Part shown: piece after piece, positions 11,630 to 22,801 of the stretch | Position numbering within the stretch: the stretch's first letter is position 1 | Layout: each line of letters starts with the position of its first letter | Assembly (NCBI GenBank): GCA_903813345.2 | Contig: CAIIXF020000012.1 | Coordinates: 15,742,020 to 15,806,019 of the forward strand | Reading direction: 5' to 3' | Source: Owenia fusiformis | Taxonomy: Eukaryota; Annelida; Polychaeta; Sabellida; Oweniidae | DNA length: 64,000 nt | The notes under the pieces: generated by a model | Databases searched by the model: none | What the model was told of the DNA's origin: nothing | The model's input: only the letters and a program-made list of their open reading frames with translations | Program-made: the position numbers and the translations under genes

Positions 11630-13265
11630 TGTCAACGGTAAAGTCAGATACCGTTGTCACAAATAGCGGATACAACCGTAGCTTCCTCTTTAATCAGTTG
11701 GTTCTCATTTCGCAGGACGTTATTCATGGACCTTGTGGAGCCCCCAGAAACTAATTGGAGTTAGAAAACTAAGCTTGATACATAGTACACCAAACATTCA
11801 TCAATATTTCAGAAATATTTCAGGCACAAACATATATGCCAACGTTACAGTTACCATTACAGATAAGCTCTTTTGTGATGGTGTATCATATGAAATCCCA
11901 AATTTTGATCAAATGTGGTCGTGAATTGGCAAAATACACTCCCCTCCATAAGTTTGGCAACCTTTTTTCCCCATTGAACTACGTGTTAAAGCCTCTTTAC
12001 GTTTGAATTTTTATTTACTTAACCGGCGATAAAATAGCTTATAATATTGATGGAAAAGTAACTTGACTTTATTTCCAATACCTCCAAATTTTCTCAATTT
12101 TTTTCCTCAATTACAATAGGTCAACAATTGATGATAAATTTGATGAATTTTTGAAAATCGTCATTCCCATGTAATCCAATGGGAAATGGAGGGTTCGGGG
12201 CAAATCAGAAATCAGGATATCTTTTCAGTAAAAGATTCAGCAAAAAATATTTTTATATAGAAAATTGGATTGTCTAACTTTTTTTAACACTAAGTGTTTA
12301 GTTTATTTGATGAATATTAAAGTTACAGCGCTTCAAACTCATGTTTGAAAATAATTTTTCGCCTCCTGTGTTATTTCAATGGGAGAGGTTTTTTGAAAAA
12401 CAATTTTGACTTTAAAGCCCTATAACTTTGTTGAACCTGAAAAAACATATCAATTTTTTGTTAAATAAAGTTAGCAAATCCAATTGCCTGCCTAACTCGT
12501 ATTTTTTGCAAGGACTCAGATGGATGGATGTTCTGTCATATGACTTGCGGCAAACCTACCTTTTCCCATTGGTTTACATGGGAATGTCGATTTTCAAAAA
12601 TTCATCAAATTCATCATCAATTTTCGACCTATTGCAATTGAGGAAAAAAATTGAGAAAATTTGGAGGCATTGGAATTAAAGTCAAATTACGTTTCCATCA
12701 ATAGTATAAGTATTTTCATCGCAGGTTAAGTAAATAAAAATTCAAAGGTAAAGAGGCTTTAACACGTAGTTCAATGGGGGAAAAAAGGTTGCCAAACTTA
12801 TGGAGGGGAGTGTACACCCGTCTTCCATATCGTGATCAATGACAACGGAATCTGAATTTTTAATAATTAACATAGACAACGACAGATGGTAAGATTTGAC
12901 AACGGACTATGGTGGATGTATTGCATTGGAACTTAGGCAAATGGTAACGTGAACAAGACACTTTACCGTTGTTTTTATAAATGCCGTTGTCAATTATTAC
13001 CGTTGACATCCCGATTTTACCCTCATTGTTGTTATTTATACACTTCCGTTGTCCTCTGTCATATTTTGCTCGGTAAACTGAAGCCTTTATGCTGATAATA
13101 GAAAATATCTAACAATACGATGAATTGAAAACACTTTGTTGGTTGATCGTTGTATCAAAGGAATTTAATCTTGGTGTAGTTAATGAAAATCGAATCGAAT
13201 ACGACGAACCTGTCGCCGCCATTTGTGACAACAATATCTGACTTTACTGTTGTCAAGATTGTCCA
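11630..13265. mobile_element. Outer foldback element carrying a nested foldback
   Basis: The left arm (GTAAAGTCAGATACCGTTGT, near 11638) is answered by an inverted arm near 13225-13258 (ACAACAATATCTGACTTTAC). CCGTTGTC-like words recur inside. The 11937-12812 element lies within, so two insertions are nested. No coding sequence is recognised. Confidence 0.6.
11937..12812. mobile_element. Long inverted-repeat DNA transposon, copy 1, TA-flanked
   Basis: Ends are CACTCCCCTCCATAAGTTTG and its inverse CAAACTTATGGAGGGGAGTG, flanked by TA on both sides as in Tc1/mariner insertions. Complementarity extends far inward: CCTCAATTACAATAGGTC on the left pairs with the right-side GACCTATTGCAATTGAGG. Most of the 876 bp could fold into one long hairpin. 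No transposase frame is seen; a related copy is at 20670-21162. Confidence 0.82.
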
Positions 13266-13780
13266 GTGTCCAATGCGCCTGGGTTATTTTGAGGTTCTAG
13301 TGAAACTGATTACAATAGTTTCATAATTGAGTGAAAATCTATAAAAATCAGGTGGCTAAATGGCCAAATGGTTAGTGTTAAATGTTAAGGTTACAAAATT
13401 GATGTTAGTTTTGACCTAGTAAACTCTAACATTAAAATTTCCTCGCAGGAAATTCATTCTTTTAAGTGATACTAATGAAATATTTTGCAACGTGTAAAGT
13501 GTATTAAAGCCAGAACTCAATGCATTGTGGACGATTAAATCCACCCATGCGTTGTTTCCTGCTTTTTCCCGCCTGTTGCTTCCGCACTCATGTAAAGGTC
13601 TGGAAACAACTCATTAGTGGAGTACAAATCATCCACAATATCCAATAGTACATTGAGTCTTGGGCTTAAATCATCTAGCGTAACGATCATTATAAATTAA
13701 ATTTTTTGAATGCGTTTGGGTTAAAGCCCAATTTATATCCAAAAAAACATGTGTAAGCTTTTATAGAATTTATATAAATA
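13266..13780. other. Intergenic stretch, no gene recognised
   Basis: No sustained open frame, no splice-linked exon and no inverted repeat was recognised here. Confidence 0.4.
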
Positions 13781-14113
13781 CTAGGTGGTAAAAAATGGAA
13801 ACCCTTACGCCATTTTCCTCATATCTTCGTCATTTTAAAAAATTACTCCCTGATATTTGACACATTTGTACATGCTTTAATTGTCACAATGTTACAGCAC
13901 TTTAAAAACATGCGCTGTTAGCCAATATTGCGCTTTAGGCAAACCTGCAAACGTCGTCCAAAATGTCCCTACCTGTGGGGATATGGCAAAGATAGAGTGT
14001 ATGAGAATGACCTCAGGACAATTACAGACCTCAAAAGTGAGATCATCCGTGTCATTCAAAATTATAAATGTATCAGGAAAATACAGGGTTTCCGTCCTTT
14101 GACCACCCTGTAT
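13781..14113 (+). pseudogene. Tc1/mariner-type transposase C-terminal remnant
   Basis: A frame around 13928-14146 contains YLWGYGKDRVYENDLRTI followed by a DLKSEIIRVI helix. This matches the LWG-x-KD-x-VY...LK..I block that follows the catalytic region of mariner-like transposases. The upstream catalytic part is absent. The sequence then runs into GACCACCCTGTA, a typical mariner terminal word. It is a truncated, dead element, and the left boundary is approximate. Confidence 0.62.
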
Positions 14114-14177
14114 AAAGTATTTTACAAAACGTTTTTTCATAGTTGATTTATACTAGTCCGGGGAAACTCTGTACTGA

Positions 14178-14895
14178 TACTGAATGATAATTTCTCGGCA
14201 ACTGATAAACCAAATTCACTGTACAAAGCAGCCTAAGAGTATCATAAGCTGATTGTGGGATTCCTAAGAAATTCAAAATAGCATGTCAAAAATTCCCATA
14301 CCGGAGCTCTGATATGAGACCTCAACTTCGCACGCTCGGTCTTCACTGCGTTCGATCGGAGCCGAGTGATGTCTGATTAATTCTTTTCATTTATTTCAAA
14401 TTTTCAAAATCCAATTCATTCTCAAAATCCATTGGAGGTGATATTGTTAGAATAAATATGGAAAAATATTTTTGCTTGGAAATGGATTAATATGTGGCTT
14501 TCACATTGATATTGGTTATTTTGACATACTGCCTTTAATCTTAAAATGCACCAAACAATAATATGAGACCAATCTCTGACATATTCATGGCACTAGCAGA
14601 AGATACCCTAAAGAGCCCCAGGTAAAGTTTTCAAATAATTTGGCTTATACATTGCTTGTCAAATTGCTTCTCATTTTTTGGTACAAACGCTATAAAGTCC
14701 TTACTGCGTTGCTCCGGTATGGGATATTATGACATGCTATCTTGAATTTCTAAGTTCTCAGATAAAATTTCCTTTACATGTATCTTTTTCATATTTTTTT
14801 TGTACCTTGCTAACGATACATTTGAGTTACTCTGTACAAATGTTAAGTGGATTTGGTTCATCAGTTGCTGAGATAATACTTGTCAATAAGTGGCT
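14178..14895. mobile_element. Foldback (MITE-like) element
   Basis: Left-arm words ACCAAATTCACTGTACAAAG and CCTAAGAAATTCAAAATAGC, followed by CCCATACCGGAGC, reappear inverted on the right as GCTCCGGTATGGG, GACATGCTATCTTGAATTTC and the TGTACAAATG...GGATTTGGTTCATCAG region. The core contains a smaller G+C-richer block near 14330-14360. No coding sequence is supported. Confidence 0.65.
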
Positions 14896-15528
14896 GGTTT
14901 TTGGGACACCCGATATTTCAGTTTTTTTTAGTTTTTACTTTTAATGTCATACAATTTAAGTCATATACTTAATGTGAATTTCAATGCAGTAATACCCCCA
15001 AAACCATATTGACAGCAAAACAGCCTACGAGTAAAACATTCTAATTTATACTCATCGTTATGTGTTGTGATACTCCGATTGTATAGCCGAAGAACTGTCA
15101 AAGTGATTTCATCCACCACATGTCCTAGAGATTTTAAAGTTGCATCATTTATGTCATTTTCACATTGGTCCATTGCCATTTCATCCAACGGTTGTTAATT
15201 AGAAGTTTCTAAAACAATCGTAGACGTCTATCAAACGGTCTTTAAAATATTTGAAAACGTACAATTCATAATCTGTAGGCTGCAGCAATTCCTTTTGTGT
15301 AAGTCCAAACGAACATTTTTCTGATTAAAATGATCAGTCGTGTGCATAAAATCTATGCATAGACGACATTTATTTTCATCATTCAATATATTTTAAGATC
15401 CCAAGTCTGTTAATCTTCGAGTTTCTAAAGTTCATAGGAACGTATCATGATCAACACTTCACACGGTAGAACTTGGGTAGTATAAAGTAAAGCAATCATA
15501 GTAAACCTATTACGAAACATCCATATAT

Positions 15529-15544
15529 GAAACTGAAACCGAAA
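15529..15544 (+). promoter_or_regulatory. Orphan IRF/ISRE-like motif
   Basis: GAAACTGAAACCGAAA is the best match in the window to the GAAANNGAAANNGAAA pattern bound by IRF-type factors. It is preceded by CATATAT, as the motifs in the TIR/short-gene promoters are preceded by CATAT. No gene of either family starts at the expected distance, so it may be the relic of a lost cassette. Confidence 0.45.
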
Positions 15545-15750
15545 GCATTACTCGTTTAAGCTATCTGCTATTCTTAACAACTCACCGATTTTATTGAACA
15601 CTATAACCTCAGTTTAAAAAGTGTAGAGGATCCGACCGCCGCTCCCACAAAGCAAAGGGGAACTTATACTGGTTTACGGCAAAATCGATTCACTCACGGC
15701 TAGAATGAAGATGTCCTATTTGATTTTATTTGATTTTTTGGTAAGATAGA

Positions 15751-16011
15751 TTGAAAGCATTGTTTAAACCATCAAAAAGTGCTGATATTACCCTCAGTAG
15801 TACCTCAAAAAAATTCCCATCTCAATACTATTTATTAGAAGGAAAACCCCTGCCGATTGTAACGTCTTGGATTTTTCTTAACAAAAATATTTCCTTTGAT
15901 CATCGCATTAAAAAGCTTGTCAAGGGGATGGACATTCCTTATGGAATTAATTCTGCCTTGAATAATACTTCTAAGCAAATGAAAAGTCACAGACTTTATT
16001 ATCCTCGATGA
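15751..16011 (+). other. Unrecognised open frame, possible retroelement scrap
   Basis: An 86-codon frame with no confident homology. The stretch NKNISFDHRIKKLVKGM vaguely recalls the region after the LG-x-x-x-D block of non-LTR reverse transcriptases. It has no visible splice context. It may be chance. Confidence 0.2.
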
Positions 16012-16320
16012 AGAAAAACTTTTAACTTAATATATGATCATGTTTAATATTTTGCTATATCTGTACCAAATTGCAACAAAGATACACTACACGTACAATT
16101 ACTAGGTATAATTCATTGAACCCATCAAAATCATGGTTACTCATTTTTCAGAAGTGTGATATCACAAAATCAATCAGATAATTAACGTTTTTCAACGTAC
16201 AATCGGTGACTTTGTACAAAATAAATGTATTTTCATTGTAGCGTTGAGAAAACGTTTCCCAATCGACAATTCAACTTTCTTATACCAATAGCAGAAGTTT
16301 TGTCAATCAATGATATGTTC

Positions 16321-17177
16321 CTAGACACTACTACACAACTTTGGCAAGACATGAGGAAACAGATTGCACATAAAAGTATGTGTCCTTGTGTAGTTCATTC
16401 CAAGTACATCGTGCGTTTTTATTGTGATGATAATATTTTCAGTGTCATCTGGTGAAGATGTGGCTTTGTGAATCGTCAAGTCATTTCCATTACTCCCAGG
16501 CTCGTTACTGTCTTTGTACCTCGTGTCATGATCTTGTCCTTAAAATATAAACAAATGGATAAATGGATATGCAAAAAGTATTATTTCATGAATATCTCAC
16601 AAGTGATAGTTGTAACAGTGGTATTGATGATTTGAGTATTTATCCGTTGGTTATCAGCTGATCAAGCGTGTAAAAAGGTAAGGCCTAATTACTTGTTCTT
16701 ATGTTAATAACACCTAGTTGTTTCTCATTTAACCATAGGTTTAAGGTCGACAGAAAGATAATAATGTTGTTTTACCATTTATTGTAACTGATAAATCAGA
16801 CTAAGAGTCATCTGTCTATCGATCAAGATCCTTTGAAATAAATCAATGCATATAAATCGTCGACGAGTCAACTTTTAAACGAATTTGAAAAGTTAATTTT
16901 CTATAACGTTTTAGCATTTAATCAAATTACCTTTTACAATTAAAACAACTGCAACAAGTGAAACCGTAGCGACGACAGCGGCAATCACTACTAGAATGAC
17001 ACACCTTTTCATTCTCCAAGACCTTTTCTGATTCATCATGGAATTCTTGCCATGGGCGTCACAAACCTTGTCTGCCACCTTGGGCTCCAGGTGATTGCCG
17101 AAAGCAAGACAATCGATAACTTGTCCATTTGCCTCATTGTTCACTTGTCGATACTCATATTTTTCGGTGTTACTCAT
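16321..17177 (-). CDS. Short type II membrane protein C (154 aa, two exons)
   Basis: Exon 1 17177-16931 (donor GTAATT) and exon 2 16538-16321 (acceptor ATTTTAAG) join in phase 1 to give 154 codons plus stop. The protein starts MSNTEKYEYRQV, has a polar tail with a basic cluster (QKRSWRMKR), a membrane segment at about residues 58-80 and a 73-residue ectodomain ending FMCNLFPHVLPKLCSSV. One NYT glycosylation sequon precedes the first ectodomain cysteine. The second exon is too fragmented by short frames to be obvious, but it aligns with the last exons at 37981-38201 and 46738-46955. It is divergently paired with TIR gene 1 across a 585-bp intergenic region. Function is unknown; the pairing suggests co-expression. 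Confidence 0.78.
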
Positions 17178-17762
17178 CGTTCAACCTCAGTCACCCGAAT
17201 GAAAAACAGAAATACAAGAAAAGTTGTTCGTTTTGTATCCTAGATACATACATAGACGAACAAAGTCGTCAAGCATTTTAAATATTTAGTTTAATCATAC
17301 GAAACAGTACATTATATATTGTCTAGTGTCATATGAAACTGAAATCCGAAACTTCTTGAAGAGATAGACAAGATCTTAACGATTTCAAGAACAACAAATA
17401 TAAGTTTTGTATTTCGATTTCATATTATAATATCACAACTGATTTCAACGTTGTGTATAAGATACAATTGTATCTTTGAATTCAATACCAAATCGGAGAC
17501 AAACACCAGCTTCAAATCAAGACACCGAAGAAAAATAATAATGTCAAGTGTTTTTGTAGTTTAAGAGCTAACTGTAGTACAAGGTACACGACAAACTAGG
17601 GTCATCCACATGTCATGAGAGTTTCTTGAAATGGAAGTTTCGAGTTTCGGTTTCAAAAGCTACTGGAACTCATTCATATAGCTATGCGTTTCTGTTATTT
17701 TTCAAATAACATCACAGATATTACCTATGATCATGTATAATACACAAGCAAGAGATTTATGA
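17178..17762. promoter_or_regulatory. Head-to-head promoter 1 with inverted IRF-like motif pair
   Basis: This lies between the start codons of short membrane gene C (minus) and TIR-1 (plus). GAAACTGAAATCCGAAAC is at 17335-17352. In the opposite orientation, GTTTCGAGTTTCGGTTTC is at 17637-17654. GAAANNGAAA is the core of IRF/interferon-response sites. The same inverted pair with similar spacing occurs at 38.97/39.24 kb and 49.46/49.75 kb. Confidence 0.6.
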
Positions 17763-18851
17763 ATGGAAGGTATGTATTTTCTATTTTATACGGCTTATAC
17801 AGGTTTATATGGCTTGCATATATGCAGAACACGTAAGTAACGATTTTTAAACATTTTCAATTTCAATTCAATCCAAAGTAATTTTATTTATTTATCATAC
17901 AGAGAGAAGCAGGCTACGACACCCAGAGGGGTGTAAAACTGGCCACGCAACTTGTGTATAATCATAATCATAATTTTAAAGCATTTTACGATTCTATAAT
18001 AATTGAATGTAACACTTTTTCCTAGCTTCCGATGAAAATTTTTCCTTTTCACAAAGAAATGGCCCATTTTCGTCCCTAAATCTCAGTCATGGCTCATTGA
18101 TTTCTTATTTTCAATTATCCCGGCCCATTGAATAACCTTCATATCATATCATGTAAGTGTAATCGATTGTAATTGTTTATATAAGAAATAAATTGATAAC
18201 ATGAAAAAAATCTCAACAGCATATTATTTTTAATAAATTTCTGATGTTCCCTAATTTTTTTGTACACCCTGTATTTCTGCTAATTTTTTAAAATCTTACG
18301 TTTGCATTCCTTTTTCGACACTTGAACTCAGCTTGAAAATGTTTATCAAAAATTAATACTGAAACCATCCGTTTTCGGGCTAAAGTCATACATTATGGTA
18401 AGACGAAAATCACTCTACAATTTCAGAGCACGCAATGGATTACGGATTTTGGATGATGTGTAACGGCAAGTCGCCGATCTCATACGATAGGGCGACATAT
18501 ATCCTGAAACTTCTCGAAGATAGGGGTCATCGAGGATACTTCACACAACGCGATTCCAAAGATAAAGACTCATTAACGGAAATCTCAGAAGCAGTCGATA
18601 AATGTCAATACATTCTTATCGTCTTTGACGAGGACTTTAAAAAGGACAACTTCAGTATGACGACGCTAGAGAAGGTCTTCAAGAAGCTCATATATACACG
18701 GCGACTTCATCGGATTATTCCCCTAGTAATTGGGATTAAAAGAGACAAAGTAGTCCCAAGTTATGTTCCTAACTTCTGCCTTGAATTCTGTGATAACTGG
18801 AAATCAGATGATAGGCAATTTACCCGACTTGAGAACACTTTGCGGTCGTGA
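17763..18851 (+). CDS. TIR-domain protein 1
   Basis: The main exon is 18427-18851 (acceptor TTTCAG). ATG lies 8 bases into it and gives 138 residues. A tiny first exon is likely at 17763-17769 (ATGGAAG, donor GTATGT): joined in phase 1 it adds MEEHA in frame before MDYGFW. The product is essentially a lone TIR domain. The first strand is DYGFWMMCN; a box-2-like QRDSKDKDS follows at 38-46; then come a helix (LTEISEAVDK), a buried strand (YILIVFDEDF), an acidic residue E79 in SMTTLEKVF where catalytic TIR NADases have their glutamate, and a late strand IIPLVIGIKRD. TIR domains act as signalling adaptors or NAD-cleaving enzymes; which applies here is undetermined. It is over 90% identical in protein to TIR-3. 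Confidence 0.76.
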
Positions 18852-19324
18852 CCTACGTGACTAGAATGCGCTGGTAAATGCAACGCGCGTATCCGTCCCT
18901 CCAGTGATGTATTTAAAAACACATATTGGAATAGTGCAAGAAGGCCAGTATGACAAGAGAATGAATAAATAACATACGAGGACAGCTCAGCCATTTCTGG
19001 ATGGACACATGACGTTACGAACATATGCGAGTGCCACCTTCAAGAAAAAAGATAAACTGTATGTGCATCGAGATGTTTCTCTTGGAATTCATATTTCACA
19101 AAACAAACATATACTAGTTCATTAACATATACTAGTTCTGCACAAATAATCATTGAATCTGCACATTTTCACGTCTATTGGTTCGCGATGACGGAAGTTT
19201 AGTACTGTAAGTTCCGCACCGTTAGCAAAAACAAAATGGAACTACCATAATTTGCTAACATAAATAAAAGTATTGAGCTAAGTGAGTCTATTGATTAAAA
19301 CTTACTCAAGATAAACACTAGAAA
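18852..19324. other. 3' region of TIR-1, conserved with TIR-3
   Basis: The segment around 19151-19320 (from CATTGAATCTGCACATTTTC, including AAGTTCCGCACC and CTACCATAATTTGCTAACAT) is repeated with high similarity after TIR-3 at about 40381-40555. Possible polyadenylation words AATAAA occur near 18963 and 19262. This shows that duplication units extend beyond the coding exon. Confidence 0.55.
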
Positions 19325-20520
19325 AACAGCAACTCCACGGAGTAGCAAATCCCACCGAACAAAACATGTTTTGATAAAAAGCGGCCATATAAAATTTGAG
19401 CAAAATCCATCCACTGGTATTTGAATATTATCAAAGGTTATGTTTTTATGAAACATGGTTGCCATTTTGAAATTCAGCTGTCATATTTAGGTTTCTTCTT
19501 TAGCAGAGCTCCTATGTCCCAAGGCATCAGCATGAAGAATTTAATCAAAATCCGTCAACTGGTACTTGATTTATCTAGGATTACATGTTTAATGAAAAAT
19601 GGCAGAGATTTCGATAAATAGCAGTCACCTTGAAAATTTCTCTCAAGCAGAGCTCCTTTATCTCTAGGCATCAGTATACAAAATTTGAAGTCAATCCGTC
19701 CAATGGTATTTGAGTTATCAAAGATTACCCTTTTATGAAAAATGGAAGCCATTTTTAAATTCAGCTGACGCCTTTGAAATTTCTTCTGAAGCAGATCTCC
19801 CTTTTCCCTAAAAATTGGCATATAAAATTGGAACCAAATCCATCCACTGGTATTTGAGTTATCAATGACTACGTTTTTTACGAAAAATGGCGGCCATTTT
19901 GAAATTCAGTGGCCATCTTGAAAATGTCTTCCAGAGCAGAACTTCTTTATCTCTAGGCATCAGCATATAGAATTTGAACCAAATCTATCAACTGGTATTT
20001 GAGTTATCAAAGGTAACGTTACGTTGAAAAATGACGGCCATTTTGAAATTAGTGGCCATCTTGAAAATCCCTTCTGGAGCAGAGCTCCTATGTACCTAGG
20101 CATCAGCATGTAAATTTTGAACCAAATCCATTGAATGGTATTTGAGTTAACAAAGATAACGTTTTTTACGAAAAATGGCCGCCATTTTAAAATTTGGTGG
20201 CCATCTTGTAAATGTCTTCTTGAGCAAGGCTCTTTTGTACCCAGGCAACAGCATATAAAATTTGAACCAAATTCATTCACTAGTATTTGAGTTATCAAAG
20301 ATTATATTTTTTCCGAAAAATGGCATCCATTTTGAATTTAGCGGCCATATTGAAAATTTCTTCTCGAGCGGAGGTCCTACATCCATAAGGCATACGACTA
20401 TAAAATTTGAATGGAATCCGTCGACCGGTATTTGAGTTATAGCCCGGACACACAAACGGACGGACGAACGGACGGACGGACGGCTTTTCTTTATCCCCCT
20501 CGAACTTCGTTCGGTGGGAA
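19325..20520. repeat. ~144-bp tandem repeat, about eight units
   Basis: The word GGTATTTGAGTTATCAAAG or a close variant recurs at about 19416, 19561, 19705, 19849, 19994, 20137, 20282 and 20427, a period of 143-145 bp. Each unit includes AAAATGGCGGCCATTTTGAA and AGCAGAGCTCC. The array ends in a GGAC/GGACGGACGG run and TTCGTTCGGTGGG. It lies within a region that is contiguous downstream of TIR-3 (AAACATAATACGTCAAACAA at 40549), so it appears to have entered the TIR-1 3' flank. Confidence 0.82.
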
Positions 20521-20600
20521 AATAATACGTCAAAAAATAAATTGTCACCTGACAGAAATTATCAATCTGCTTTTGTTTTGTATTGCGAAATACTCAGTTA

Positions 20601-21162
20601 CGTAGTTCAATGGGGGAGCTAAGGTTGCCAAACTTATGGAGGGGAGTGTAACATCGTTTGTAACACATACACCCTCCATAAGTTTGGCAACCTTAGCTCC
20701 CCCATTGAACTACGTGTTAAAGCCTCTTTACCTTTGGATTTTTATTACTTATTTATTTACTTAACCTAAGATGAAAATATTTATTTCCAATACCTCTAAA
20801 TTTTCTCAAATATTTTCCTCAATTACAATAGGTCGAAAATTTATGAAAAATTTGATGAATTTTTGAAAATCGACATTCCGATGTTAACCAATGGGAAATG
20901 GTAGGTTTGCCGTAAGTCATCTGACATAATATCCATCCATCCGAGTCCTTGCAAAAAATTAGGTAGGCAATTACATGGGAATGACGATTTTCAAATATTC
21001 ATCTTTATCATAAATTCTCGACCTATTGTAATTGAGGAAAAAAATTGGGAAAATTTGGAGGTATTTGAAATTAAGTCAAGCTACATAAAGTTCAAACGTA
21101 AAGATGCTTTAACACGTAGTTCAATGGGGGAGCTAAGGTTGCCAAACTTATGGAGGGGAGTG
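20601..21162. mobile_element. Long inverted-repeat DNA transposon, copy 2 plus a solo arm
   Basis: 20670-21162 is a shorter relative of the 11937-12812 element, with ends CACCCTCCATAAGTTTGG and its inverse. Immediately upstream, 20601-20650 is an extra right-hand arm (TTCAATGGGGGAGCTAAGGT to GGAGGGGAGTGTA). Arms therefore occur three times, pointing to a partial duplication or a second insertion at the same spot. Confidence 0.75.
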
Positions 21163-21864
21163 TATAAATCATTCGTAAAAATAAAAACATGGGTCAATGG
21201 GAAACCGATACTACGATCGAAATTGAAATAGAGATTCTAGTTCTAGAAACACGTCCAATTTTACAAGTGCATTGTACCAAACAGGACAATAGCTGTTTAC
21301 GCAAGCACTATGAAACCACAAGCGAAACAGATACATTTATTTCAGGTAAAAATAGTATTTTGATTATGATATGTCTTGTACATGAAGAGGGATAAATGTT
21401 GGCAAGTATCCAGTGTCAATTGCGTTCAAAAAATATCAGATTCTTGTATTGCTGTAACCGATTTTTGATTGAAAAACGGACAAAACGATAACCTATAGTT
21501 ATATACAGGGCGGGCCAAAAAAGCAATACCCGAGTAAGATGAATATCATATGATATACGTTAAACCATGTTATGTATTTTAAATAGGGATCGAAACCAGC
21601 CATATTTTTCTCCTGATGACCATTGTGAATTGTTGTGTTTTATGGATTATGATGACGGCTTTGCGAACGGATGTTGACCCTTTGAATTGCCTATGTACTT
21701 CGAGACTGGATTTTATCTATCCCACATCATTTGAGACTGCATACTCTATCTTTTATGAGTACTAGTATCTACAACTATTTTTGATGTTATGAGTATTGAT
21801 CACGTTCTCAACTTTTCAGTTACATTCTCAACTAACCCCCTAAGGTCTGTAATATGTCATCTAT

Positions 21865-22068
21865 ACCTTAGGCCCAAGGTCAGTGTATTGAAGTTTTCAA
21901 TGATAAGACCTTAGGCCTAAGGTCAGGAAATATGAATAAACCATTCATTATTGAGACCTTAGGCCTAAGGTCATGTAAACGGTATAAACACGTATATCGA
22001 CGAGACCTTAGGCCTTAGGTCGGGTGTATAAGGAAACCATTCATTGATGAGACCTTAGGCCTAAGGTC
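21865..22068. repeat. Array of five ~18-bp palindromes
   Basis: GACCTTAGGCCTAAGGTC, a perfect 18-bp palindrome, occurs at 21907-21924, 21955-21972 and 22051-22068. There are slightly altered copies at 21865-21881 and 22004-22021. Spacing is 43-49 bp. Spacers share words (CCATTCATT, ATGTAAA), so the array partly derives from a ~95-bp double unit. No cas-like gene or prokaryotic context exists, so this is not called CRISPR. Confidence 0.85.
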
Positions 22069-22370
22069 ATGTAAATCACTAAACGGAATATTGAATTTGA
22101 GAATTTGGCTATCAATTTCTTTCAATTTTTCTTCAACATGTATTGTAATGACTTCAGTATGAATGAAATGTCCCTTGGTGTTCTGGTCCTGGATTGTGAT
22201 ATTGGTTCTCGATTGGAGGGGGGAGGGGGATGTTGGACATTGTTTCTTTTCACATTAGATCATGGTTTTGGGATGTATACGGTCTGCTTTTCTTATGACA
22301 GATTTACACTTACAGTTTGTATATACAGTATATAAGTTGTGATATGAAATAATCAGTTGCTGTCTCATAT

Positions 22371-22801
22371 GAAATTGAAATTCGAAACCTTTTGACGAGA
22401 TAAACAAACATCTTAATGATTTCAAGAACACCAAGTACATGTTTAGAATTCCAGTTTCATATAAGATCACAATTGATTAGCTTGTATAATGTCATGTGTA
22501 AGTTGCATAGATCTATGTTATTCGAATACCATATCAGAGATAACCAAATCAAGAGACCAACTAATTGTTATAATGACAAGTGCACAGTGGTCTTTATAGT
22601 TAACTTATAAAACAAGTGACCTGAGGTTAGTCTCAGATGTGACATACAAGGGTAGTCCAAAGATTCTTGAAAGTATGTATCGGTTTCGGTATCGTATGAT
22701 ACCGCAATACTCTATACAGTATATGTAGCTAGGCATTTATAGTCTTTCATTTAACATTTGATAATATAAGAATACCTGCCATTGAATATAATTTATGAAA
22801 T
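22371..22801. promoter_or_regulatory. TIR-2 promoter with IRF-like motif
   Basis: GAAATTGAAATTCGAAAC at 22371-22388, preceded by CATAT, matches the upstream motif of the other cassettes. A weaker inverted partner, GGTTTCGGTATCG, is at 22683-22695, about 310 bp away. No short membrane gene is recognisable on the minus strand to the left, so this cassette appears to have lost its partner. Confidence 0.5.

Noticed and set aside
14961-15188. 75-codon minus-strand frame with several cysteines, considered as a last exon of a short membrane gene
   Set aside because: It lacks the C-terminal family signature, has no clear splice acceptor, is preceded by an in-frame stop two codons upstream and starts only with TTG.
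19555-20548. Three overlapping minus-strand frames of 88-112 codons with similar peptides
   Set aside because: They are translations of the 144-bp tandem repeat, similar because the repeat is.
21865-22068. CRISPR-like array of short repeats with similar spacing
   Set aside because: The host is an intron-bearing eukaryote, the spacers share sequence, only five units exist and no cas-like gene is present.
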